Notes under the pieces: generated by a model
Told to the model about the DNA's origin: nothing
Databases searched by the model: none
The model's input: the letters and a program-made list of their open reading frames with translations, nothing else
Origin: Priapulus caudatus
Taxonomy: Eukaryota > Priapulida > Priapulimorpha > Priapulimorphida > Priapulidae
Assembly (NCBI RefSeq): GCF_000485595.1
Contig: NW_014577245.1
Coordinates: 105,421-169,420 of the forward strand
DNA length: 64,000 nucleotides
Direction: 5' to 3'
Made by a program: the position numbers and the translations under genes
Shown here: positions 40,808 through 50,879 of the stretch, in pieces
How positions within the stretch are numbered: the first letter of the stretch is position 1
Layout of the letters: each line of letters starts with the position of its first letter

Positions 40808-42251
40808 ATCTCACCTTTGTTAGGCGCAGATATGCAGATACGCAGTTGTGGGATAATTCAGTCTTGGTCAAAATCTGAGTGCCTGAAGATTTTGTGTAAT
40901 TAATAATTTATTTGAACTAAATCAATCTAATGGCTGTATACATTTTTTCTGTAATTTATGGAAGATATAAAAGAAGATAAAACAAATTGGCGTGATTCAA
41001 ACAGTTTTTAAGAAAATGCATTTTTCTCCAGTAAATGGTCGGATTTGACAGCCTGTATTGTGACATCATGAAACGGGATAAAATCAAGTTGATATTTTAA
41101 AAGATAGAACACTCTACATGGGTTATCTGCCAGCGTTTTATGGAGAATATTGATTTTATTTCCTAATCGAATTGGTAAATCACGTTGGATGGTGCCTCAA
41201 AGCAAATCAATCGACGTTCAATGCAGTAGGTGTGTTCGTAACACGTGGTGTCCATTTATGACTGAATAAACAAGCTAACATTTATATTGTAAATAGTTTG
41301 CCATACTTGTATGACGACTGTATTATATCATTGTTGATATCAAATCAGTACGCCAGTGACATGAATGGGACGAAACTTGGCCGCCTACTTTGGAAACCAA
41401 CTCGTAAAAGTTTTTTTTAATTTGTCGTCCACTTCGTTACGAACGCGACCCTGTCACATATATAGACTTGGGGAAGCCCCTTGTGGAAAAATAGAAGATG
41501 TAGGTGCCTCTGTCGGGTGGAAACTTCCCATCGCTTCTGAATAATCTAGGTCACGGTTCAACAGGCGTGCATAGCAGTTTAGTTTGCGTCGCGTCCACGT
41601 GGTTTTGGTGCCAGTTATGAACGAAACGGGCAAGTACAGTCAGGTACAGTATAACTTGAAGGTCTTGATTTAGCAAAATAAACGATCGTTTAACACAAAG
41701 AGGTGCACATAGGAATAGGATATATATCGTATAATCTGTTTGCAAAGGTATTACGACATGTCGATGTTTGGAATAAATACTAGATCGACTTTTTCTACTG
41801 ATGTCTGTTCAAACCACTGTTCGTAGCAGGTAGTCCATTTTACGAACGACACACGGGGAGATCAAATAGCGAACTACTATAGAATTTTTCGTTTATTTCT
41901 TGATTAATTTAGTAGAAAATAGTTGCCCCTTTTCGTTGGTACGTCTGAATTGTGAAGTTTTTTCCTCGATTTGTATAATGTGTTGTTCATCACGACGGAC
42001 ACAATATTTCGGTGTCCCGTTAATTACGAACAGAACAAATCATGAAAATATGTAAATTTACTTGCATAATGACAAAAAATACCTTCTTACGGAGACCTTA
42101 TAGTTATAATCAAATTATACACTGTAATTCACAAATTCAATTCAAAACAAGCTTGTACCGAGTCTATATTATCGTATTATATCCAGTCTTGTTCATAACA
42201 ATGGACACATGCATTTCCCAAACGTAACGTGTCTTCGGTGCATACATGTGT

Positions 42252-42287
<36 letters not shown>

Positions 42288-43056
42288 CTCTTTGAATAAA
42301 TGAACGTATCCATCCCAGCAGATTTGTTTGTCTGTATCATCGTAATTGTCAACTTGTTCTTTCCAGGTTCTTATCAAACAACCACAAAGATTCTTTTGCT
42401 ATGATGGAGTTATTTATTGCAATAAGACCTATTTTGACATTATATTGACACATTGTGCGCAAGGAGTGCAAAAGAAAGGATTTTTTTACGTCGGATTCGA
42501 AATTTGGTGTCCAAGTTACGTACACGACAAATTACAAAATTACACTTTATCAAGCTGAAGAGGTCATGCATCCTCAGAGCATGCCTTTTTTTATTACACT
42601 TAGTATTATTCTTGGAATGATTAAACACTTGTATGCTTCAAGTGATGTCTTAGATGTGGAGAAAAAAAACATTTTCGATTCATATGTCGCGGTCGTAACG
42701 GTGTCCATTTTGGACCACATAAAAAATATTCCAAAAGTTGATGAAGCTGCCAATTTTGAGTAAACTTAATACAAACTAATTGATAAAAACAATCAAGCAA
42801 TCTGTAATTGTATATAAGCTATTGATTGTCCAATATATAGCTTTAATGGAAACCATGTTATGAACACAACAAAATGTAAGAAGCATTTTCGACACCATTA
42901 TTTCCCTGCAAACTCCTTGTACCACTATGTTCACACTATAATGACCTAAAAGGTTAATGGTTATGCTTTAGAAAACATGTGCAGATATGTGAATATGACC
43001 AATTTGAAAAATACATGTTCATGTCACGCCTCTGGGACCAATACTGAATTATCCCT
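40808..43056. other. Unique DNA between the two duplication copies
   Basis: It is AT-rich with a GT microsatellite at 42247-42287. The words TTACGAAC and GTGTCCATTT recur several times (41236, 41437, 41840, 42012, 42690). The frame at 42455-42763 has 102 codons but resembles nothing I know. I cannot support a gene. Confidence 0.45.
42247..42287. repeat. GT microsatellite
   Basis: About 20 nearly pure TG units. Confidence 0.95.
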
Positions 43057-43117
43057 CATATACATTCAGGTGCCGTACTCATTAATTCACAAACACTACA
43101 AGAACACCAGTATTTGT

Positions 43118-43639
43118 CTACAGTCCTATCTGGTACCGAAGCTTCCATTCCGCCATGAATTGTGACTGTTCTGATTCTCGAGAAGTGTGTGCCGACTCTT
43201 CGCGTTGCTTCTTCAGACGATTCTCCTCAATTTCTTCTTGTGTATATTCAGGCTCAAACCTATATCCAACTGGTAAATCACTATAAATATCATCATCATC
43301 TGAGTAATCACTAGAATCATTGAAATTATCGCTTTCTGTCTCCATCTTATACACCACACGCACTATGTTTACATAATGGCGTGTTTCAACAGGGTGCTGT
43401 GACATCACATGACCTAGACTAATATTCATGTGTTTCTTACTGCGGATTTGAACTGCGGGTGCCGGATTTGAAATGGAATACGTTATTGAATGTATTTCTA
43501 TGTATAAAAACGTTACAGAAGTTATAAAATTTGACTTCAATTGTCCTTTAACATTAGTCTTAACTCTAACATTTTCTCGTAGACCATCGACAGCACTTTG
43601 TTTTGTATTGTTACGAGGAAATCTGCTACGATTTTTCAT
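43118..43639 (-). CDS. Acidic ORF with FEPEY motif, probably transposon-derived
   Basis: The open frame has 173 codons. The more likely protein starts at METESDNFNDSS and has about 75 residues. It has an Asp/Ser cluster, the motif YRFEPEYTQEEIEE, then a charged stretch ending in WKLRYQIGL. From memory, a similar Ser/Asp plus FEPEYTEEE start occurs in invertebrate proteins annotated as P2X7-C-terminal-like and in mobile-element proteins; I cannot check this. The frame sits antisense in NFS1 intron 11, in DNA that ends near 43738 with the inverse of GGGGCCCGTTGTCAGAAAC. A second fragment at 31693 has the same tip. It is likely a repeat-borne gene piece and may not be expressed. Confidence 0.4.
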   Translation of the reverse strand: MKNRSRFPRNNTKQSAVDGLRENVRVKTNVKGQLKSNFITSVTFLYIEIHSITYSISNPAPAVQIRSKKHMNISLGHVMSQHPVETRHYVNIVRVVYKMETESDNFNDSSDYSDDDDIYSDLPVGYRFEPEYTQEEIEENRLKKQREESAHTSRESEQSQFMAEWKLRYQIGL

Positions 43640-43950
43640 TCAGGTAACTTCGCAGCGTTTCTGACGACGGTCTAAGAGAAAAAGTTAATGTTACGACTAA
43701 TGTTAAGACTAATTTTGTTTCTGACAACGGGCCCCTGGTATATATTATGTGCATTATACAATTAATTGCATACAAATATGTCACATGCCAATATGCTGTA
43801 GTTGTTTTCTTCTAGTTTCAATTGCCGTTTCGTCAGTCTCGAATGCCCCTCTACAGTTATATTATAGGTAGTCCCAGATATACTGTCTGGCTTAATTATT
43901 GCCCTTTGCTCTGTGAAAATCGATATCTCACGACGTTGCACTTTTTGCAG

Positions 43951-44014
43951 TCCTCTTTGGGAAATGGTTCAGGAGGGCATTGACATCAAAACCATCAAGT
44001 GGACGCAGCACTAA
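43951..44014 (+). CDS. NFS1: NFS1 terminal coding exon, intact copy
   Basis: After the acceptor TTTTTGCAG, one base completes the serine codon left open at 31597. Then come 20 codons, PLWEMVQEGIDIKTIKWTQH, and TAA. This is the conserved C-terminus of NFS1, used in contact with the scaffold protein ISCU. The intron from exon 11 would be 12.4 kb if this copy is used, against 3.6 kb to the damaged copy and below 1.4 kb for every other intron. That supports the view that the duplication is an assembly product. Confidence 0.93.
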
Positions 44015-45225
44015 AGGCCATCTTGCTTATAATGCACATGAAACATGGATTTCAACAATAGATTCATTTTTGAGTTGGTAATTCCATTATCAGCTCATGC
44101 TTTCTTTCTTTGGAATAGAGGCAAGTATCTACATTGCACCCATAGCTTCCAGCGCTATACAGATATGCACAGAAAAGAACTATTATCAACAAAAAAACTA
44201 GCTCAATATTAATGCGATGGCAGCACTGTGACACTAAACTTAAAACATTGTCCTTCTCTGACATTTGTATCTTGTTGATTACTAGTCTTCTTCAGTAATT
44301 ATTGAGCGAGGATAATTTGTACTTCAGTCATCTGTGAATGATTTTTCGGCTCGTTTTTCTAAATCACTGTAGGTACAAATGGAACTTGTGTTATTCAGTG
44401 CAAAGGGAATTCCTCAGGTCAATCGTTTGTAAATTATGATTTGTATTTAAAAAATTATCCTGCAATGTTTGCCCAGAGAAGAAGGGGATGGTGTTTTTGG
44501 TAGAGTGTTGAGTGTTAGTGTACTGTAAATAGTGTACAACTGATAGTCTACAACAGTCCTCAATTATTATTGCATATTCTAGGTCAATTACAATTCTCAC
44601 GCATTTCAATTACTGCACGAGTCAACTTGTTTGCTCAGAAATTTCTCTTGTAATTATTAACTGGTATTAACATTTTAAATTTAGTTTGTAGTATTTTGTT
44701 TGAAAAATATGAAATTGTAATTTATGAAAATAAAATGACCAATAACGTATATTCATACAGAAACACTGTGTTCATTACAGTTTTGACCTTTGCAAGAGGA
44801 AAAATCATTGCTGATATTTTACACAACACATAAATATGAAGTATAATAAATTAACAGATCAATAACAATTTATCTGTATGCTTGTGATGTTTATTATTCT
44901 GTACAACTTAATAGTAATACAAGGACTAGTAAAATAGGAATGTCTCACGTGGACGGAGTATAGCAGCCCAAATATATAGCAGTGGGTTGCCTTCAGAATC
45001 TGACTTCAATGTCCAAGTATATAAATATAACTATCAGCTCCTTGCCTAAATACTACTTGAGCATACATAATTCCAATTTAATGGATAACTTTAATAGCAA
45101 TGATGCAATGTGCAAACTACAACGTAATCTGCCTGGTGTATTTGCCAATTCTGAAGAAACCATTGACGTGATACGATAGTGCTTCTCTGCTGGAAATAAC
45201 TAGCAGATTGTGATAGTATTGTAAG

Positions 45226-45514
45226 CGGTGTTTCCCCTGCATTGACACGAGCGAGGCGGGCTGCCTCGCTCAAATTCTCACCCAGCACACAGAAATTTGT
45301 CAAAAACACTGCCTCGCTGACAAAAATCTCATACAATGTGTTCAGAATAGCTTAGAATGCAGCAAATTGCACCATTTTTCACAAACTGGGGGCATGCCCC
45401 CCCCCCTAGCTGGGCAAACACCTGCGGTGCTAGCTTTGCTAGGACTTCGAAACGCGCCAACACGCCAAAAAATATTTACCACCTCACCGACCTTTTTGGC
45501 CAGGGGAAACACTG
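45226..45514. mobile_element. hAT-like MITE with 5-bp TSD
   Basis: The ends are CGGTGTTTCCCCTG and CCAGGGGAAACACTG. GTAAG lies at 45221-45225 and 45515-45519. The interior has GGGGGCATGCCCCCC and CCTAGCTGGG, as in fragments at 21290 and 51955. The telomere-core element inserted directly after its right end. Confidence 0.88.
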
Positions 45515-45523
45515 GTAAGCTAT

Positions 45524-45764
45524 GCTGAGAGGGTCTATGTCCCCCGGGGTACTGCCGGAACGTACCCTTGTACTATATTATATGCCGGACCGTACCTCGC
45601 CTACTCCACTAACGAGTCTAGGGAGTCGCCTACGCCTACTCCCTAACCCTAACCCGAACCCTAACCCTAACCATATCAAATAGTGACCAGGGTACGTTCC
45701 GGTATACCGAACCGTACCCAGGGTACGTTCCGGCAGTACCCTGGGGGACGTAGACCCTATGAGC
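45524..45764. mobile_element. Telomere-core foldback element, copy C (9-bp TSD)
   Basis: The ends are GCTGAGAGGGTCTATGTCCC and the inverse of GCTCATAGGG. GTAAGCTAT lies at 45515-45523 and 45765-45773. The core is CCCTAACCCTAACCCGAACC-like. It lies between the tails of NFS1 and BBS5. Confidence 0.93.
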
Positions 45765-45773
45765 GTAAGCTAT

Positions 45774-46891
45774 GTGCGTAAAGGTTAGATGGTGGAATAA
45801 GCATGTGAAGCCGTAAATGTAGACTAGAGAAGATGAAACAGATGACAGCATGACGCACAGTAACCATCATCGGCTGCAAAGCCACAGCAAGCGGCCGGTT
45901 AATCAGGATTCGCTGCTAAAATGGTCACGAAAATCACGGCTAAACTACGTGCAATCATTCACGACCAGTAGAGCCACGGCTCCAACACAGATGACGTTCC
46001 ACGGCTCCACAACCTACGACTCGGGGGGCCAACTGTCCCCAACCAACACTGAGATCCAACACTCCAACTCTGCACCACGACACTGAGATGACGTCCCACA
46101 ACAACTACCTACGACCCGTGGACCAGCCATCCCTCGTGGGGGGGGGGGCACTCACGTATAAGGATATACAGGATGTGCCGCTGGGATGGGTGACTTTTTC
46201 AAGAAAGTCCTTAGACATGGGTCCTATTTTCACGAAAAAAATCCTTAGATGTTAGACATGGGTCCCATTTTCACACAAAAAATAGACGTCTTATAAAGTT
46301 TCCCTCGAAAGAGTGCAAAATGGTTGTATTATATTTGGTACTGTAGGAAAATATGATGTTCCAAATCCTTAGACAGACGTTCACAAAAAATCCTTAGACA
46401 TGAGTACCTATTCACAGGACAAGGACCCTTAGATATGGGTAAAGGTTTCAAGGCTTCAGTCTCGCACCCCCGTCTAAATATAATCCAAGAACCCCCCCCC
46501 CAAGCCGTCCATGACTAAGACTGAGATCCATCGCTCCAACGCTCCACCGCAACACTAAGATGACTTCCCACAGCCGCACTACCAACGACCCAAGGGCAAA
46601 TGACCCCATCAGCTCACCACATATTACTGCTCATAGCTTCAACACAACCGTTATACAGTAGAGTAGCCGCAGATGACTTCCCACAGCTCTAACATTAACA
46701 TGAACGTTATACGGTAGAGCCACAGCTCTCTGACACATAATATGACCTTCAGATGACCTTCCACAGCTACACATCATATGACATCATATGACCTTCAGAT
46801 AACCTCCCATGGCCATGCATTATATGACCTTCAGGTGACCCAACACAGCTCCACATCAGATGACCCCCCACAGCTACACATCAGATGACCT
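45774..46891. other. Spacer downstream of BBS5
   Basis: Loose tandem words (CCTTAGACATGGGTCC, CTTCAGATGACCTTCCACAG) fill it. No exon is seen. The 3' untranslated region of BBS5 must start here, but I could not fix a polyadenylation site. Confidence 0.5.
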
Positions 46892-49287
46892 TCAGATGAC
46901 CTCCCACAGCTCGGACAGCGTGAAGCCGTCCTTCAGCTTCTCGACGGCGAGGCCGAGCTCCTCCGAGTAGACCGGCTCGCCGTCTCGCTGCTTCGCGCCG
47001 TCCGCAAAGTACGCCGCGAACGCGTCGCCGCGCTCGTCGCCCCCGACGACCTCGACGTCGTCGTGCGGCTCGTCGAGGATTGGCTCGCGCATCTCCGCCG
47101 CCGTGCCGCGCCCGTCCGTCTCGAAGTCGACACCAAAGATCGGACTCGCCGCGTACACGCGGTGGAGGCTCTGGATCTGCTTGAGGCACGCCTGCAGCCG
47201 CTCGGCCGGGTCGATTTTAAACCCGAGCACGTAGCCGCCGCTCTGGAGGGACGTCTCGAGGACGAGCGCGGCGCCGAATTTCGAGTCGCGCGCGCGCACC
47301 GAGCGCATCTGCAGGTAGGGCACGCTGACGTTGAACGCCTCGTTCATGCTCGCGTACCAGACGAGGCGCACGTTGGTGACGAAGAACGCGCCGAGGTTGC
47401 CCTGGTCGCTGCTCAGGTTCCATACGCCGTTCACGCGCTCGACGACGTGTTCGCGCGGCAGCATCCGCAGCTCGTTGCCGACGACGACGGCGCCGCGCAG
47501 CCGCAGGTCGCGGTACATCTTCGACGTGTCGTAGGCGCGGTGCACGGAGATGACAGACGTGAAGAGGCGCGGCGTCCCGGGCACGAGGTTCGTGAAGATG
47601 AACTCGAAGCGTGTGTCGTTGCACTTGGTGAGGATGTAGAGTGCCTCCGTGTTGCCCCTCAGCTTCGATGTCGCAGTCTTCGTCGCGATGTTGATGATGC
47701 AGTTGTAGCCGACGGAGAGGTTGACGCGCGGCAGCGCCTGCGAGTAGTGATGAATATTTATTACTATTATATTACGCTTGTATATTTCAAAAAGTTTGCT
47801 AAAAACATGGTGACATGTATTATCTATGTCACGTAGATAGTGTATGATAATGTATACATTCTCATCAGGTTCCCATGGACAAGTTTTCTGATGACAGTGC
47901 ATTAATGAAAGCAACAACTGTGTCTTTTGGTTGAAGAAGCGAATGAATTTTAAAATGGGTTGCATAGCATCAAAGTTCTGAAACAGACCTGTAGTGTGTA
48001 AGGTCTGGTGTGCAGACAGATTGACGATATTGCATGCATATTTCCTTGCATAGATGCTATAAAGTACTTAGTAGTGATGGGAACAGGTTGGAATTTCATC
48101 ATCGATCATCGGTTTCACCCAACCGATCAATGATGGAAGATAATCGGTTAAATGTTACTGATCGCGGCCACCAGATATCTAAATATATCATCTATCATAT
48201 AACAGGGTGCGAAATTAACGGGAGTCCGGAGTCAAATACTCCCTGATTTACTGTCGGACTCCCTGATTTGACATATGCAGGAGTCCGTGTGACTCGCTGA
48301 AAATTCTGCCATACTAAACTAGTTCGTTCCGGAGCACGGCCTCGCGGAATTAGTGTATTTTTTCAGCCAAAGAAAATTTGGCAGACGTGCAACTGCATGA
48401 ATCTTAAAAATAAGCACATGCGTTATTGTTAATTTCTTTAATTTTGAACCTCAGACTGCGGACTACCTCTTTTTGATGGTAGGGAGTCCGTTGGACTTCT
48501 ACCCCTGTATAATACAGTATTTTTTGTAATGCACTATTCTAAAAGCTATGTAACAGTATTACACTTGCTTATGTTTGGTGTAGGTTAGTAGTAAAGTAAC
48601 AAAAAAAACAAAAAACAAAAAAAATAAAGAGTCATTTCATTAATCTTTGAAAATTTTATTTTAAATTTTAAAAAAATTGTTTGACAACCGATTATTTATT
48701 TTTAAAATACAGAGACCCCCCGGCTTATGAACATTATGAACTTTCAATGATACGAACAATTTGCTCTGAAGTCCATTAGTGTATAATGTCAATATTGGTG
48801 AATAAAAAGACACAATCGCCCCCGATTTTGACTTTCGCCAACTCCTGTGTTCACGTATATGTTTACACTATGTACACTTCTAGGTTACTCGATGTTCACA
48901 CGTAAATATACTACACTAATGTACAATACTGTATACGATACGTACGTACATATGTTCGGCTTACGAACAAATCGACTTACGAACGACCGCTCGGAACCCA
49001 ACCTGTTCGTAAGTCGGGGAGTCTCTGTAGAGCGTTTAGTCGGTTGCTGCAAACGACTGAATTTCGATTATAATCGATCATCGGGACATCACTACCTGTG
49101 AGTGCCAGATCATGCGCAGGTTCGTGATGAGCAGCCGGCCACGGTCGCCGTTGTTCCCCTTGGTGTCCTCGACCGAGTCGAGTCGGTCTATGAGAACCTC
49201 TCCCGCGCGCATGTTCATCTGGACGGGCGCGATGTCGAATCTGACATCGCGATCCTCCCACAGGACGTCGTACTGTAGGCTCGTCAT
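46892..49287 (-). CDS. BBS5: BBS5, BBSome subunit with two DM16/PH-like domains
   Basis: There are two exons: 49287-49096 (64 codons, [14 protein letters not shown] to MIWHSQ, donor GTAGTG) and 47737-46892 (281 codons, from [13 protein letters not shown] to SELWEVI and stop; acceptor CTCGCAG). The 345-residue product is close to the 341 of human BBS5 and matches the family from end to end. Recognisable blocks are [78 protein letters not shown] and [19 protein letters not shown]5 binds phosphoinositides through its two DM16 repeats and works in the coat that sorts ciliary membrane proteins. The 846-bp second exon is very GC-rich (third positions mostly G/C) in an AT-rich region. The single intron of 1358 bp holds two transposons. 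Confidence 0.97.
48203..48507. mobile_element. hAT-like MITE with 5-bp TSD in BBS5 intron
   Basis: The ends are CAGGGTGCGAAATTAACGG and TCTACCCCTG. TATAA lies at 48198-48202 and 48508-48512. The interior repeats GGGAGTCC/GGACTCCCT words. It is related to 2357-2686. Confidence 0.88.
48710..49027. mobile_element. Pogo/Tigger-like MITE with TA target in BBS5 intron
   Basis: CAGAGACCCCCCGGCTTATG at the left pairs with CTTACGAACA-type and GTCGGGGAGTCTCTG sequences at the right. The element is bounded by TA at 48708-48709 and 49028-49029, as for Tc1/mariner-pogo elements. Subterminal GAACATTATGAAC and TTACGAACAAATCG-like words repeat the motif. It is non-coding. Confidence 0.85.
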
Positions 49288-49426
49288 CTTTCTCGGAATG
49301 CGTGTGCACTTTCAGCGTTTATTTTGGTAGGTACTGTAGCATTGATGTTCAGGAACATGAAATAGAAAAACAATTTAGGAGTACATTATTAGTGTGGCCA
49401 AATAAAGCCTTTCATATGTATATATG

Positions 49427-49466
49427 CAAGAGTAGATAATAAAACAATGTTTATTATCTACTCTTG
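49427..49466. repeat. CAGGAG-type short palindrome 8, upstream of BBS5
   Basis: CAAGAGTAGATAATAAA and TTTATTATCTACTCTTG are perfect 17-bp arms with a 6-base loop. It lies about 140 bp 5' of the BBS5 start codon, hence in its promoter or 5' untranslated region. Confidence 0.92.
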
Positions 49467-49796
49467 ATATATGTGAATACCAATTGTAGCATCTTCTGGT
49501 GATGATTAAGGTGAATAGATAAGCAGATGACTGTAGATAAAGTTGACAATATTTATTTCATTACATTATGGCCATGTGCTACTACTGACACCTGGTGGTA
49601 GAAAACATAAACATCAGATACATTACTGAACGTGACACCAATGTGAATGTGAATATACCAATATGAATAGCAATAACCAATATCTTGCTGTCTAGCACAT
49701 TTTTCTATTGTATCATGGGCTACAGCCTACAGCAAATATATACAGTACATACTTCCCAAGATATTTCCCAGCACTGCGGGTTGTGCTTACTATAGC

Positions 49797-50873
49797 GCCC
49801 GTAGGGTCTATGTCCCCCAGGGTACTATCGGAGGGTACTCTGGGTACGGTTCGATATATCGGAACGTACCATGGTACTATCTACAGGGATGAGATTGGAT
49901 AATTTAATTTTCAGCTAAAATTTTAATTAGCAAACAGAGGAGCGAGTAATGCAAGGACCGTAGGTCATCGGCATGCTAGGGAGGTACTGGGTGCCCTGTG
50001 GGCATGCTCCCTCCGGACAATTTCTTTTTAAAAGAATGGTGCCAATTTGGTCTAATTCTAACGCTATTCTGAACGAAATTATAGGGAGACTCTATGCATC
50101 ACGCTTTCAAAGTTGTCAAAAGGAACAAACGAACTATAATAGGAAATCAGGGCTGAAAATAGGGCAAGTTTTTTATAATCTAAAATCAAGATATATATTT
50201 TTCGTTCCACCCCGTCGCTTGCATTGTTTTTACTCAGACATAAGCTGCCGTTGCCCTGCGACCAGATTTGAATGAAAAACACAATGCAAAATGGAACAAT
50301 CAGTGCATAGTCATGCCACACAACATGCACGCAGCACGACATGTAAACCCCCGGCCCCCAGGCCAGGCATGGTCGTTACGTGATCAGCTACCTCAAAATG
50401 TCTGCCCCTACTACTGCAGCCTGTGAACGAGGATTTTCTTTTCTGGCACGCAAAAACAGATACACTGTATACTTCGTTGTCAGCCTACTGTCTACACTCT
50501 ACAGTCTACAGTCAGGGTGCTGTTGAGGGCTATATAATTTAAATTGATTAACATTGTTTTTTTCAGCGCCCCCCCCGCAATTTTCTCCACGAATTATAGA
50601 CCGTTTCCACAAAATCGACCCCTGGCGACCTTTGCAAATCGGGATTTCCGCGGATCGCGGAAGAATCTCATCCCTGTATCCTAATGATGCCGGACGTACC
50701 TCGCCTACTCCGACTAACGAGTCTAGGGAGACTGTCCTACGCCTACTCCCTAAAAATATCAGATGCGTATTTACCCGCGACGGGGACTGCTTCCGATATA
50801 TCGAACACACTACCCAGAGTACCCACCGCATAGTTACCCTTGGGACAATAGACGCCTATGAGCCTTACTAGCG
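49797..50873. mobile_element. Telomere-core foldback element split by a hAT insertion (copy F)
   Basis: The left piece is 49797-49883 (GTAGGGTCTATGTCCCCCAG). The right piece is 50677-50873 (GACTAACGAGTCTAGGGAG to CCTATGAGC). They form one diverged element of the 9-bp TSD family. The flanks CTTAC-TA-TAGC on the left and CTTACTAGC on the right look like a decayed TSD. The CCCTAA core is nearly lost in this copy. Its middle is occupied by the element at 49884-50676. Confidence 0.8.
49884..50676 (+). mobile_element. hAT element relic nested in a foldback, with dimerisation-domain remnant
   Basis: The perfect termini CAGGGATGAGATT and AATCTCATCCCTG are flanked by TATCTA and TATCCTA. At 50386-50466 (+) the translation contains SAPTTAACERGFSFLARKN, which matches the hAT C-terminal dimerisation motif (P-S-A-CERSFS-L). 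No other part of a transposase is open, so this is an internally deleted copy. Confidence 0.82.
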
Positions 50874-50879
50874 CATGCT

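Larger units (their letters stand above)
43057..49633. repeat. Tandem segmental duplication, copy 2 (intact genes)
   Basis: It is colinear with 34321-40807. Here the NFS1 last exon, the acidic ORF and both BBS5 exons are open, so this copy is the better representation of the locus. Confidence 0.95.

Noticed and set aside
34383-43639. P2X receptor gene
   Set aside because: Only a FEPEY-type acidic motif is seen; none of the membrane or ligand-binding parts of a P2X receptor are present.
47063-47836. 257-codon open frame on the + strand
   Set aside because: It is the antisense shadow of BBS5 exon 2. GC-rich third positions remove stop codons on the opposite strand.
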